Shown: positions 1 through 8,362 of the stretch, piece after piece
Position numbering within the stretch: the first letter of the stretch is position 1
How the letters are laid out: every line of letters starts with the position of its first letter
Assembly: GCA_001918935.1 (NCBI GenBank)
Contig: MNGW01000069.1
Coordinates: 1 to 49,932, forward strand
Origin: Acidobacteriales bacterium 13_1_40CM_3_55_5
Lineage (GTDB): Bacteria > Acidobacteriota > Terriglobia > Terriglobales > Acidobacteriaceae
Length of the DNA stretch: 49,932 nucleotides
Reading direction: 5' to 3'
Translations under genes and position numbers: made by a program
Notes under the pieces: generated by a model
What the model was told of the DNA's origin: nothing
What the model saw: only the letters and a program-made list of their open reading frames with translations
Database searches by the model: none

Positions 1-17
1 GACCGGTTCTGGCAGAC

Positions 18-965
18 ATGTTGAACGAGGTTCTAAAGCAGATCGAGCAGCGCAAGCGGTTTGTCCTTACCTCCCACGCGCGCCCGGATGGAGATGCTGT
101 GGGATCGACGCTGGCTTGCTGCCAGATCTTGCGCGCCATGGACAAAAACGCCGAAGTTATTCTGCACGATGGTGTTCCCCGCATCTACCAGCCGCTGCCC
201 TTTGCCAACACAGTGGTGAAAGCGGATAGGGTGAACGGAAATTACGATGCTGCCATCATCCTGGAATGTGACAGCATCCAGCGCACCCGGCTGCAAGGGC
301 TGGAGCAGCAGTTTCTCATCAACATTGATCATCACCTGAGTGGGCGACAGTTTGCTCACATCAATTGGATTGACCCGAAGGCGGTTGCCACTGCGGAAAT
401 GGTCTACCGCCTGGCTCGGGAAGCAGGAGTCACAATTTCCCCAATGATCGCCACTTGCCTCTACACCGCGGTGCTCACGGATACAGGTTCGTTCATGTTT
501 CAAGGCACTAGCGAGCACACTTTCGCGCTGGCGCGGGAACTTGTACTTGCCGGCGCTGATCCGGCGCAGTGCGCGCGCAGTGTTTACTTCGGGCATTCTG
601 CCGCGAAGATGCGTCTGCTGGGCGCAGCGCTTTCCAATCTGCATTGCGATGGGAAGTTGGCGTGGATTTCGGTATCCCAAGGGCAGATGGAGCAGTGCCA
701 GGCAAAAGACGAAGACTGCGAAGGCCTGGTAAATTACGCGCTCTCTATTCAGGATGTTGAAGTCGCAGCATTTTTCCGTGAACTATCCGACGGACGATTT
801 CGAGTGAGCATGCGCAGCAAGGGGTTGTTGAACGTGGCCGCTGTCGCCGAGCGTTTTGGTGGGGGCGGTCATGAATGCGCCAGCGGCTTCTCGGTCGAAG
901 GTCCTCTGTCCGATGCGGTGGCGCGCGTGCTCGGGCAATTGAGAATCGGTCCCTCAGCAGAATAG
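18..965 (+). CDS. nrnA: DHH/DHHA1 bifunctional oligoribonuclease / pAp phosphatase
   Basis: Cytoplasmic DHH-superfamily phosphoesterase of the NrnA type, which degrades 2-5 nt RNA and dephosphorylates 3'-phosphoadenosine 5'-phosphate. Seen: the first metal motif HARPDGDA at residues 20-27, the signature DHH at 104-106, a DTGSF motif near 158, and the DHHA1 substrate-binding glycine motif GGGGHECASGF in the C-terminal part. Length (315 aa) is usual for the family. The reading frame is already open from base 3, so an earlier start outside the window cannot be excluded, but the Met at 18 gives the normal family N-terminus. A small membrane-protein gene follows after 6 bp, suggesting co-transcription. 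NrnA genes often sit in rbfA/truB translation operons; the upstream neighbour is outside the window. Confidence 0.93.
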   Translation: MLNEVLKQIEQRKRFVLTSHARPDGDAVGSTLACCQILRAMDKNAEVILHDGVPRIYQPLPFANTVVKADRVNGNYDAAIILECDSIQRTRLQGLEQQFLINIDHHLSGRQFAHINWIDPKAVATAEMVYRLAREAGVTISPMIATCLYTAVLTDTGSFMFQGTSEHTFALARELVLAGADPAQCARSVYFGHSAAKMRLLGAALSNLHCDGKLAWISVSQGQMEQCQAKDEDCEGLVNYALSIQDVEVAAFFRELSDGRFRVSMRSKGLLNVAAVAERFGGGGHECASGFSVEGPLSDAVARVLGQLRIGPSAE

Positions 966-971
966 ACATTT

Positions 972-1220
972 ATGGATATATCCCTGGCAAGGCAGATTGT
1001 TTCGTTCGCCGGTGCACTGCTTATTCTGGTCGCCTATACCGGCCAACAAATGAACTGGATGAATGCTCGCAAGCCGGCATACAACATGTTGAATGCCCTC
1101 GGCTCCGCGATTCTCGCCTATATCGCTTTCCGTCCATTCCAGATCGGGTTTGTGGTGCTGGAAGTTGCCTGGGCGCTTATCAGTGTCTACGGGCTGATTC
1201 GCCCGAGGCAGCAGGAATGA
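972..1220 (+). CDS. small membrane protein (CBU_0592-like), 82 aa
   Basis: An 82-residue protein with two to three hydrophobic segments (about residues 8-24, 37-53 and 57-75) separated by short polar turns, hence an inner-membrane protein. The Q-x-N-W motif after the first segment and the final arginine-rich tail resemble the small CBU_0592-like membrane domain family; its function is unknown. It starts 6 bp after nrnA and was probably carried along in the same transcript. No catalytic residues are apparent. Family assignment is from memory and moderate. Confidence 0.65.
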   Translation: MDISLARQIVSFAGALLILVAYTGQQMNWMNARKPAYNMLNALGSAILAYIAFRPFQIGFVVLEVAWALISVYGLIRPRQQE

Positions 1221-1223
1221 AGG

Positions 1224-1308
1224 GATTTACGATTTACGATTTACGATTGACGAATTCACCACTACCCGCCCTTGATCCGAAATTGAAAATCGTAAATCGA
1301 CAATCGTG
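1224..1308. repeat. heptamer inverted-repeat element A (unit GATTTAC)
   Basis: The left arm (1224-1252) is a tandem array of 7-bp units: GATTTAC three times, then GATTGAC. The right arm (about 1280-1308) read on the opposite strand gives GATTGTC, GATTTAC, GATTTTC. The arms are separated by about 27 bp and could pair as an imperfect hairpin. The right arm runs into the GTG start of the glycosyltransferase gene. Same architecture as elements B, C and D but with a different 7-mer. Confidence 0.8.
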
Positions 1309-2940
1309 CTTGCCGGTGCTGCGTTGAACCAGCGCTCTCGTTCTTACACAGATTGGCTGCTGCTGGCCGGTTTTTGTGGTTTTTTGTTTTTCTGGGGTCT
1401 CGGATATTTCGGCCTGATTGGCGCCGATGAACCGCGCTATGCCCAGGTAGCGCGCGAAATGCTCGAACGCCGTAATTGGATTACCCCCTTCCTGGATGGC
1501 AAGCCGTGGCTGGAAAAACCTGTCCTCTATTACTGGGAAGCAATGTTGGTCTACAGCGTTGCCGGGGTGAGCGATTGGGCTGCGCGTGTTCCCTCGGCTT
1601 TGAATGCCACCTTGATGTCGATTGCGGTCTATTTATTTCTGCGACGTTTTCGTCCGGCGTTTCAACTCGATGGCGCCCTGATGACAGCCTCGGCAGCGGG
1701 AGTGATTGGCTTTGCCCGCGCCGCGTCCATGGATATGCCACTTGCGGCGATGTTCACGATCGCATTGCTCGGCTGGTATGGTTGGTATGAGAGTGGAGCG
1801 AAGCGTTACCTCGCGCTGTTCTACGTTTCTCTGGGATTGGCAACCCTGGCGAAGGGGCCCGTGGCACCGTTTTTGGCAGCCGCAATCATTATTATTTTTG
1901 CCGTAACCGCCACACACCTGATACTGGTTGTACGCACCTTTTGGATTCCGGGAATTGTTCTCTTTTGTGCGATCACCCTGCCCTGGTACATAGCGGTTCA
2001 AATTAAAAATCCAGAGTTTTTCAGGGTCTTCGTTCTGCAGCACAACTTGGCACGCTTCGGGACTGACCTCTATCAACATAAAGAATCGTTCTGGTATTAC
2101 GTGCCGGTCCTTTTGTTGGGATTGATCCCTTGGACCGTCTTTGTCGCCGCGGCTCTGCTCGACAGCATTCGGGCCTGGTGGTCCGAACGAAAGCAATCGT
2201 TTCAGCCTGAGAATGCATTGAACGTTTTTTTGGTGACCTGGCTGATCGTGCCCGGCGTTTTCTTTTCCTTCTCACAATCGAAACTTCCAGGCTATATGCT
2301 GCCGGCGCTGCCTGCCGGGACATTACTGCTGGCAGAGTACATTCGACGGCGTGTCCTGATGGCGGATCCGCGCCCAGATTATCTCCTAGTAATTTGTCAT
2401 TCGATTGTGGCGGCATTTCCACTGATTCCAGCGCTCATGCTGAACTACATTCCTCTTCAGCATCGACTGCCATGGGGCAGTGCACTTGCGATTTCCAGCG
2501 CACTCGCTGCCGCGCTGGCGATCGCGATGGTGGTGACGTTGCGTACCCAGTTAGGTCTGGGCATGCTCAGGTTTGTGACCCTGATTCCGGTGGTGCTATC
2601 TCTGGCTGCCGTATTGCGCAATGCAGCTCCCACGCTGGATGCAACTCTGTCCGCGCGTCCGCTGGTCAATCAGATCGATCGGATGGAGAACAAGCGATTG
2701 CCCATCGCGGGCTTTCGTCTGTCGCGAGAGACGGAATACGGTCTCGAGTTTTACCGCAATCAGATCATCGCGAGATACAACTGGGGACAGATACCGTTTG
2801 GAGAACATCTAGTTGTTGCCCCAAGCGGACTGCAGAGTGCAATTGCTGAAAAAGTAGCGGACCGGCGCGTGCTGTATCTGGGAACCTTTGCGCCGCAGGG
2901 ATTAGATTATTACTGGGTAGGGGCGAAGGGCAGCCATTAG
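1306..2940 (+). CDS. GT39 (PMT/ArnT-like) membrane glycosyltransferase
   Basis: A 544-residue polytopic membrane protein of the dolichyl-phosphate-mannose/ArnT-like glycosyltransferase family, which moves a sugar from a polyprenyl-phosphate carrier to lipid A, protein or another acceptor on the periplasmic face. Seen: the first periplasmic loop with the conserved acidic motif DEPRYA (about residues 41-46), followed by a lysine/glutamate stretch ending KPWLEKP, which is typical of ArnT-like enzymes, then roughly ten hydrophobic helices and a short soluble C-terminal domain. The acceptor cannot be read from sequence. The start is uncertain: GTG 1306 lies inside the heptamer repeat; TTG 1324 is the alternative. 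Neither has a good ribosome binding site. Confidence 0.85.
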   Translation: MLAGAALNQRSRSYTDWLLLAGFCGFLFFWGLGYFGLIGADEPRYAQVAREMLERRNWITPFLDGKPWLEKPVLYYWEAMLVYSVAGVSDWAARVPSALNATLMSIAVYLFLRRFRPAFQLDGALMTASAAGVIGFARAASMDMPLAAMFTIALLGWYGWYESGAKRYLALFYVSLGLATLAKGPVAPFLAAAIIIIFAVTATHLILVVRTFWIPGIVLFCAITLPWYIAVQIKNPEFFRVFVLQHNLARFGTDLYQHKESFWYYVPVLLLGLIPWTVFVAAALLDSIRAWWSERKQSFQPENALNVFLVTWLIVPGVFFSFSQSKLPGYMLPALPAGTLLLAEYIRRRVLMADPRPDYLLVICHSIVAAFPLIPALMLNYIPLQHRLPWGSALAISSALAAALAIAMVVTLRTQLGLGMLRFVTLIPVVLSLAAVLRNAAPTLDATLSARPLVNQIDRMENKRLPIAGFRLSRETEYGLEFYRNQIIARYNWGQIPFGEHLVVAPSGLQSAIAEKVADRRVLYLGTFAPQGLDYYWVGAKGSH

Positions 2941-3079
2941 CAGCTAAGCGTCGAACCGTAATCCGCGCGCATCCGATATTGCTTGTTCATGTTCCCGCGT
3001 TTGCCTGCTGCTCGCTAAAGCACTACACTCCATTTTCGCGACACCAACGCTTGCCGCTATAGCCTCTCAGGAGCCACGG

Positions 3080-4024
3080 TTGGAAATTCTCGATCTTAGA
3101 CACTTTTCCTCCGTGGACCTGCGTGCCTTGCTGAATGACGAAATCCAGCTGTGGGGCCGGCTTCTTTCGTGGGACTATAGTGGCTCCGCCGATATGATTC
3201 TGCGCTATGTAGACGCGAAAATCCTGCCCGGCTATGCTGCGATTGATCGGGGGCGCATTTTCGGGTACGCATTTTTTGTGTACGAAGGCAGTAAGGGCGT
3301 CATCGGCGATTTGTTTGTGGCTAATGGCGATCGCCTTCCTGACCCTCACGAGGTGGAATCACGCCTGCTGATGCATGTGATTGAAACTCTGCAACAGTCT
3401 CCGGGTATTCATCGCGTCGAAGCGCAATTGCTGGCTCACGAAGCCGGATTGGTTGCGCGTCCCTTCGTGGATCAAGGTTTTCAGCGTCACGCCCGGCTCT
3501 TCATGGTTCTTCCGCTGGTGAAAGCGAGCAAACCGGCAGCCAAGGCTCAATCAGAGATTGAAATCCGGCGTTGGTCGGAGCCCGATTACCAGTCTGCGGC
3601 GGCCGTGATCACTACCGCTTATCGCGGCCACGTGGATTCTCAGATCAACGATCAATACCGCACGCTGAGCGGCTCGTTACGTTTCCTGAATAACATCGTG
3701 CGCTTTCCAGGATGCGGAACCTTTGATCCTGATTCGTCTTTTGTTGCGGTGCACAAGCAGACGCGAAGTTTGGCTGGGCTTATTTTATGTTCTCGAGTGC
3801 GGCATGACGTGGGCCACGTCACGCAATTGTGCGTGCTGCCCGAGTACCGCTCGCATGGAATCGGGCAGTCGTTGCTGGCAGCCACAGCAGTGAATCTTCA
3901 GCAGCGTAATTTCTCAACGCTGTCGCTTACCGTCACTGAGGCCAATACGCACGCCATAGATCTCTATCGCTACTTGGGATTCGATATCAAACGCGTTTTC
4001 GATGCTTTCGTTTGGGAAGGTTAG
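3080..4024 (+). CDS. tandem-GNAT N-acetyltransferase
   Basis: A 314-residue cytoplasmic protein with two GNAT folds. The N-terminal half (about 1-155) is divergent. The C-terminal half (about 160-314) carries the acetyl-CoA loop RSHGIG preceded by the beta strand VTQLCVLPEY, then the typical ending with TEANTHAIDLYRYLGF. Substrate unknown. TTG start at 3080 chosen because CTCAGGAG lies 8 bp upstream and no ATG gives the full N-terminus. It stands alone: a 139-bp gap separates it from the glycosyltransferase and the next gene is on the other strand. Confidence 0.82.
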   Translation: MEILDLRHFSSVDLRALLNDEIQLWGRLLSWDYSGSADMILRYVDAKILPGYAAIDRGRIFGYAFFVYEGSKGVIGDLFVANGDRLPDPHEVESRLLMHVIETLQQSPGIHRVEAQLLAHEAGLVARPFVDQGFQRHARLFMVLPLVKASKPAAKAQSEIEIRRWSEPDYQSAAAVITTAYRGHVDSQINDQYRTLSGSLRFLNNIVRFPGCGTFDPDSSFVAVHKQTRSLAGLILCSRVRHDVGHVTQLCVLPEYRSHGIGQSLLAATAVNLQQRNFSTLSLTVTEANTHAIDLYRYLGFDIKRVFDAFVWEG

Positions 4025-4035
4025 ATTTTCGGGAA

Positions 4036-4248
4036 TCAGCGTCTCAGTAACCACATCACCCATCCCGCCACGAAGACTCCGCCCACGAACATTGCGAAGC
4101 AGTAAAGACCGTAACGGATCTGCTCGCGCGCGTCGTTCCGCTGCGTGATGCCGAAAACGATAGAAGCGAATACGGAGAACAGCAATGCGGCGGTGAAATG
4201 GGATAGTTCCAGAGTCATTTGGGCCAGGATCATTTGTGCCATGATCAT
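4036..4248 (-). CDS. small two-helix membrane protein, 70 aa
   Basis: A 70-residue protein with two predicted transmembrane helices (about residues 15-34 and 47-66) joined by a charged loop (QRNDAREQIR) and ending in a basic tail. I do not recognise the family. Its start overlaps the stop of the upstream DUF6677-like gene by 4 bp (ATGA arrangement), so it is translationally coupled to it and belongs to the three-gene minus-strand operon headed by the M24 peptidase. Confidence 0.6.
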   Translation of the reverse strand: MIMAQMILAQMTLELSHFTAALLFSVFASIVFGITQRNDAREQIRYGLYCFAMFVGGVFVAGWVMWLLRR

Positions 4249-4679
4249 GGTTTCTTTCCGATAGCGATATGATAAGCGTCTGCCACGCTGATGAAATTCA
4301 GCAGTCCGGCGACAATGATGAATTTCGTGCCATAGTCGGCGGTGGCGTGCGCAATGGCTCCCTGTCCCCAGTCCATAACACGAGTCACGATATAGAGCCC
4401 GCCTGCTCCTAAATCACCGACAAACCCCAGGATGTCGAGAATATCTCCACCATTCGGACGGTAGACACGCCCTTGCATCGCGAGCCCAAGGAAAAACATG
4501 GTAGTGATGGAGAACATGAGCAGCAGGCCACGAATCCAGCGTTTCTGGATGAGGTGACCCGCGCCGGGAATCAGCCAACCCAAGGCGGGCGCGAGCACCG
4601 ACATGGTGGTCATTGGCTGCGTTGTCGTGGAGTTTCTTACTTCCACAGTTTTCGGTTTGCTTACCGACGAATTTGCCAT
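4245..4679 (-). CDS. DUF6677-like membrane protein
   Basis: A 144-residue protein with a Ser/Thr-rich soluble N-terminus (about 1-27) and three to four hydrophobic segments. The motif LGWLIPGAGHLIQKRWIRG just before the first helix is characteristic of acidobacterial DUF6677-type proteins, and resembles the P-G-x-G-H/Q motif of TM2-type membrane proteins. Function unknown. The ATG immediately follows the stop codon of the M24 peptidase gene (no gap) and the 3' end overlaps the 70-aa gene, so all three are probably one transcript. Confidence 0.72.
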   Translation of the reverse strand: MANSSVSKPKTVEVRNSTTTQPMTTMSVLAPALGWLIPGAGHLIQKRWIRGLLLMFSITTMFFLGLAMQGRVYRPNGGDILDILGFVGDLGAGGLYIVTRVMDWGQGAIAHATADYGTKFIIVAGLLNFISVADAYHIAIGKKP

Positions 4680-5852
4680 TCAGATGGTCACGATCTCGTT
4701 TTGAATTTTACCGGTTACTTCCGCCGCCTTAGGCCGGACCAGCACGTTGACTTCGCTGCGGACGCCGAATTCGGGCAGATAAATTCCGGGTTCGATGGAG
4801 AAGCAGGAGTTGGCCAGAATGCGTCGATCATCGTGAACCTCGAGATCGTCCATGTTGGCGCCGTTGGCATGGACATCGGTGCCGATGGAATGCCCGGTGC
4901 GATGAATGAAATATTCTCCGAAGCCGGCCTTTTTTATATGTCCGCGGACCGCTCGATCGACTTCCCATCCAGCGATCTGACGTTCCGCGGCGACAGCTTC
5001 CTTCACGGTCTTCACTCCGGCGTCGCGCGCTTGAGAGACGATCTGGAATATCTCGCGCATACGATCCGATGGGGCCTTGCCCACGGATCCCGTCCACGTA
5101 ATATCGTAGTACACAGCGTCGGGCGTATTCTTCTTGGCCCAGACATCCAGCAGGACGAAATCGCCTTGACGGATGGGGGCAGAAGTCTTTTCCTGCGGCT
5201 CGTAATGCGGGTTGCCGCTGTTGGCATTCACGGCAACGATGGGCGGGTCGTCCGTAATCAGATTTTCACGGGCGAAAGCCTCCATGAACCAGTGTTGAAT
5301 GTCACTCTCGGTTGTGCCGCCATTGCGGACGCGGCGACCGATCTCCTTGAAGGCGGCGGCGGTGATGGAGTCAATCGCATCGCGCGCAGCAAAGTGAGTC
5401 TTGATCTGCTCCTCGGTCCAGGTAGCTTCGAATTGCGCCACCAAGTCACCGGAACTGACCACGTTCTTGCCCAGCCCGCGGATCATTTCCAGCGTGCCGC
5501 CGTCCACCAACGAAACGTAGAAGACCAGGTTGTTCGGCGAATATTGCATGGCGATGTCGCGAAAATTCGATAACATCGCCTTCACCTGGTCGAACAGCTC
5601 TTGCCAGCCCGCATACTGGAGCTTGCTGCCGGGCAGAGTGTCCAGGTGGCCGGATTCAATTTTGTGGACAAGTTTAACCGGCTCTCCCTTGGCAGGGATG
5701 ACATAAAACCACCGTCGCGTGACCATCAGGCCAGCGGGAATTCCAAGAACGCGATATGCAATGGGATCGCGATGGTGATGATCATAGAAGAGCCACGCGT
5801 CCATATTGCGTTCACGCAGGACAGCTTGTATGGCTGGAAGGTTCATCGGCAA
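4680..5852 (-). CDS. M24-family Xaa-Pro peptidase-like metallopeptidase
   Basis: A 390-residue cytoplasmic pita-bread-fold peptidase (aminopeptidase P / prolidase group). Domain order: creatinase-like N-terminal domain (about 1-145), then catalytic domain (about 150-385). The five expected dinuclear metal ligands are visible in order: Asp in LLDVW, Asp in YYDITW, His in HRTGHSIG, Glu in SIEPGIYLP and Glu in VRSEVNVLV. So it should hydrolyse Xaa-Pro bonds in peptides, although some homologues act on other substrates. No signal peptide. First gene of a minus-strand operon with two small membrane proteins; two peptide transporter genes lie just upstream, which suggests use of imported peptides. 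Confidence 0.9.
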   Translation of the reverse strand: MPMNLPAIQAVLRERNMDAWLFYDHHHRDPIAYRVLGIPAGLMVTRRWFYVIPAKGEPVKLVHKIESGHLDTLPGSKLQYAGWQELFDQVKAMLSNFRDIAMQYSPNNLVFYVSLVDGGTLEMIRGLGKNVVSSGDLVAQFEATWTEEQIKTHFAARDAIDSITAAAFKEIGRRVRNGGTTESDIQHWFMEAFARENLITDDPPIVAVNANSGNPHYEPQEKTSAPIRQGDFVLLDVWAKKNTPDAVYYDITWTGSVGKAPSDRMREIFQIVSQARDAGVKTVKEAVAAERQIAGWEVDRAVRGHIKKAGFGEYFIHRTGHSIGTDVHANGANMDDLEVHDDRRILANSCFSIEPGIYLPEFGVRSEVNVLVRPKAAEVTGKIQNEIVTI

Positions 5853-5936
5853 ACAACCATTCTAAACAACTGCGCGGTTTTGAGCGAATCGTGCTGAGTT
5901 CTATGCGCGCAGCTAGGAAAGAATTTGCTGCTCCAT

Positions 5937-7208
5937 CTAGCTTGCCGGAATGTTGCTGGTACGTACTTTTTTGTCATAAATCCAGAGCAGTGCCGCGGTA
6001 GCCACGCCCACCGCAGTGACAGCCCACCAGATCCGGCCGGGCTGGTGCTTGACCTCTCCGAAATGATGAATCAGCAGTCCACCGAACCAGCCCCCGATAA
6101 GAGATCCGATTCCAATGGGTAAAAAGGCAAATCCCATATATGTCCCCTGTTGACCCGGAGGCGCGAGGCGGGAAATGTATTCGTAGTAACGAGGCGATTG
6201 GGTGATCTCGCCGAGAGAAACCGCGAACAGTGTCACTACCACCATCAGCACTGAGGGATGCACGATCAGAATTACCCACGCGAGGGCTGAAATCAACGTG
6301 CCCAGCGTGATGGCGCGGAGAGCCGGTATCCGTTGCGTGAGAAAACTTACAACCATCTGTAGTGCTATCACGGTCAGTGGCCCGGTGACGAGCAGCAGTT
6401 CGGTGTTCGCGTTTGGATCGATGTAATCATGAACGTACAGAGGCAGGATGATGAATTCTTGCCAGTAGACAATCCAATATCCAGAAAAAATCAAAAGAAA
6501 AAGCATGAAGCGCGGGTTGGAGAGGACAGTTACGAAATTTTTTGCTGCCTGGCCCAGGCTGACGGTCTGCGTCTCACCCGAGCGCTGCGGCTCTTTAAAG
6601 AACAGCAACACGGCGAAGAACATTAAAAACACGCTCAATGCCGCCACACGAAATACATTTTCCACACTCATGTGCTGGTGGACCCAGGATGCGACGTACG
6701 GTCCAGCAGCTCCGCCGATGTTCACTAACGTGTAATAAATGGAATAACCGATGGAACGAACGTTCTCCTTGGACGCGCGCGCTGTTGTCCCGACGACGCA
6801 AGGCTTGACCAGCGCGATGCCCAGAGCAGGGAGCATCAACACCAGAGCTACCAGCACGCCCAGCGGCATGGCATTGCGGATAGGAGCGAGCCAAGATGCC
6901 CCCAGGGATCCGAGTAAGAAGTACGAGCAACTGAGGATCAGGTAGGCTAGCGACAGTGACCGTCGAAAGCCGAGCCGGTCGGCGAGAGTTCCGCCGAATG
7001 CAGCTAGAAACCATACCAGTCCGCCGAATAATCCAGTCAGGCTGCTGGCTTGCTTGACGTCAAAATTCAAACTCTCGTGAAGATACCGCGCAAGAGAAGC
7101 GAAGGCAGCGTAGTAAGACAGCCGTTCGAACAGTTCGCTGATGTTCGCGACCCAGAAGGGACGCTCGAAGCCGGTGCGAATCTCATGCAGGCGTTCGGCA
7201 AAGGTCAT
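5937..7208 (-). CDS. MFS transporter, POT/PTR-like peptide transporter
   Basis: A 423-residue polytopic inner-membrane protein with about 12 helices. The first helix region carries ISELFERLSYY, which matches the ExxER motif and following FSYY of proton-coupled oligopeptide transporters. The loop after helix 2 (GGTLADRLGFRRSLS) is the MFS signature. It therefore probably imports di/tripeptides with protons, though a generic MFS role is possible because the sequence is shorter than classical POT proteins (about 450-500 aa). A purine-rich stretch (GAGAGAAC) lies upstream of the ATG at 7208. It lies between an M24 peptidase and an OPT oligopeptide transporter on the same strand. Confidence 0.78.
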   Translation of the reverse strand: MTFAERLHEIRTGFERPFWVANISELFERLSYYAAFASLARYLHESLNFDVKQASSLTGLFGGLVWFLAAFGGTLADRLGFRRSLSLAYLILSCSYFLLGSLGASWLAPIRNAMPLGVLVALVLMLPALGIALVKPCVVGTTARASKENVRSIGYSIYYTLVNIGGAAGPYVASWVHQHMSVENVFRVAALSVFLMFFAVLLFFKEPQRSGETQTVSLGQAAKNFVTVLSNPRFMLFLLIFSGYWIVYWQEFIILPLYVHDYIDPNANTELLLVTGPLTVIALQMVVSFLTQRIPALRAITLGTLISALAWVILIVHPSVLMVVVTLFAVSLGEITQSPRYYEYISRLAPPGQQGTYMGFAFLPIGIGSLIGGWFGGLLIHHFGEVKHQPGRIWWAVTAVGVATAALLWIYDKKVRTSNIPAS

Positions 7209-7224
7209 TGAGTTCTCTCTGAGC

Positions 7225-7252
7225 GTGTGGCGCGGGCGCCCTCGCCCGCGTC
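7225..7252. repeat. 28-bp GC-rich palindromic repeat, left copy
   Basis: A 28-bp sequence starting GTGTGGCGCGGGCG that matches the reverse complement of 8328-8355 at 27 of 28 positions. Each copy is itself a hairpin (CGCGGGCG, loop CCCT, CGCCCGCG in this copy). The two copies face each other around the DUF167 and yggS genes. This copy abuts the 3' end of the DUF167 gene. Confidence 0.85.
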
Positions 7253-7573
7253 ATTGCGACGCGAATAAAGCCTTCCTGACTTCCTCGGCAGCCAGTCCTG
7301 TCACACGGATGATCTTCCTGCGGCTGCTTTGGCCGGACGCTATGGTAACGGAGGAACGCGGAACCTTCAAAAGATTTGCCAGGAATTCGATACAGGCCTG
7401 GTTGGCGCGCGGCCGTCCGATGCAGGGGCCGCGACCGACAGCTTGAGCGCGTCGCCGAGTTCGCCGGCGATAGCATTTTTCTTGGCGTGCGGATGCACGT
7501 TGACGGCAAAGAGTATGGATGCCGCTAAGGCATTTTTCTGTCGCCAAAGATCGCTGTGCCTAGCCGCACACAC
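7251..7573 (-). pseudogene. DUF167/YggU-family protein, frameshifted
   Basis: Two overlapping frames together encode one small DUF167 protein. The first part (7573 down to about 7411) contains VNVHPHAKKNAI, GELGDALKLSV and APASDGRA. The second part, in another frame, continues NQACIEFLANLLKVPRSS and ends at 7251. The family consensus runs DGKAN directly into the helix, so the break falls in the GC-rich run at 7404-7411 and is best explained by an extra GC dinucleotide (net +2; a -1 loss is also possible). The first frame overlaps the end of yggS by about 49 bp, matching the common yggS-DUF167 neighbourhood. Either a sequencing/assembly indel or a recent pseudogene. The function of the family is unknown. 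Confidence 0.8.
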
Positions 7574-8229
7574 GTCGAGCCTTCCTCAATGGCGATTTCA
7601 AAGTCGTAAGACATCCCCATGGAGAGCATGTTCATGTTCACTCCGGGCAACTGACGCGTGCCGATCTCCTCTTGCAGTTCACGCAGTTTCCGAAAATACG
7701 GCCGCGCTTCTTGCGGATTGTCCGTGAGCGGAGGAATCGTCATCAAGCCGCGAATTTCCAGATGCTCCAACAAATGTGAAGCCTGAAGAATTTTTTCCAG
7801 CTCCTGCGAGCCAGGCGCTACACCAGTCTTGGCAGCCTCGCCTCCTACGTTGATTTCGACCAACACTCCTAGCTTCTTGCCGACTTGTTGTGCGGCGGAG
7901 TTGAGCTTCTGGGCAAGCCGCAGTGAGTCAATCGAGTCCACGGCGCCGAATAACTCAGCCGCCTTGGCAGCTTTGTTGGTCTGCAGATGACCGATCATGT
8001 GCCACTCGGCATCTGATAAATCCCGCAAAGCGTCGACTTTCCCGGCAAATTCCTGGACGCGGTTTTCGCCGAACACTCGCATTCCCGCCAAGTGAGCTGC
8101 ACGAATGAGCTCTGGCGGAACGGTCTTGCTCACTGCCATCAGCGTGACCGCATCCGGATCGCGTCCAGTTCGTTTGGCCGCAGCATTCATTCGTTCGCGG
8201 ACCATGGCAATGTTGTCTGCGACCGGCAT
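7525..8229 (-). CDS. YggS/PLPBP-family pyridoxal-phosphate homeostasis protein
   Basis: A 234-residue cytoplasmic PLP-binding protein of the YggS/PROSC family, with the fold of alanine racemase domain 1 but no known enzyme activity; it buffers PLP. Seen: PLP lysine in MAVSKT, then the signature FGENRVQE, HMIGHLQTNK, the strand VEINVGGE and the phosphate-binding end LSMGMSYDFEIAI. The start at 8229 (MPVADN) was chosen because the open frame further upstream (to 8355) translates repeat DNA. The ribosome-binding region is occupied by a CACGAAGG-type repeat, so no clear Shine-Dalgarno is seen. It overlaps the frameshifted DUF167 gene downstream. Confidence 0.92.
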   Translation of the reverse strand: MPVADNIAMVRERMNAAAKRTGRDPDAVTLMAVSKTVPPELIRAAHLAGMRVFGENRVQEFAGKVDALRDLSDAEWHMIGHLQTNKAAKAAELFGAVDSIDSLRLAQKLNSAAQQVGKKLGVLVEINVGGEAAKTGVAPGSQELEKILQASHLLEHLEIRGLMTIPPLTDNPQEARPYFRKLRELQEEIGTRQLPGVNMNMLSMGMSYDFEIAIEEGSTCVRLGTAIFGDRKMP

Positions 8230-8243
8230 GGATAAAACAATAA

Positions 8244-8275
8244 ACCACGAAGGACACGAAGTTACACGAAGGAAG
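8244..8275. repeat. degenerate CACGAAGG tandem repeat (element F)
   Basis: Three copies of CACGAAG separated by 2-3 bp. Starts 15 bp upstream of the yggS ATG, so it occupies the 5' leader. Unit length is 9-10 bp, unlike the 7-bp elements, so it is a different repeat class. Confidence 0.6.
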
Positions 8276-8327
8276 GCTAAGAAACGTTTTTTGGTACGGC
8301 TAACTTCGGGTTGGAGCCTTGCCTGGG

Positions 8328-8355
8328 GACGCGGGCGAGGGCGCCCGTGCCACAC
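8328..8355. repeat. 28-bp GC-rich palindromic repeat, right copy
   Basis: Inverted copy of 7225-7252 with one mismatch (27/28), located 8 bp from the 3' end of the OPT transporter gene. Its internal dyad could act as a hairpin in either direction, possibly as a transcription end for the OPT gene, although no T-run follows. Confidence 0.85.
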
Positions 8356-8362
8356 GTTTCGA

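Noticed and set aside
1-24. End of an upstream gene reading DRFWQTC then stop
   Set aside because: Too short to assign; could be chance.
4473-5573. 366-aa open frame on the plus strand
   Set aside because: It is antisense to the M24 and DUF6677 genes, which have clear motifs; the translated product shows no domain.
7525-8355. Longer YggS form starting at 8355
   Set aside because: The extra 42 residues are translated from the 28-bp palindrome and the CACGAAGG repeat.
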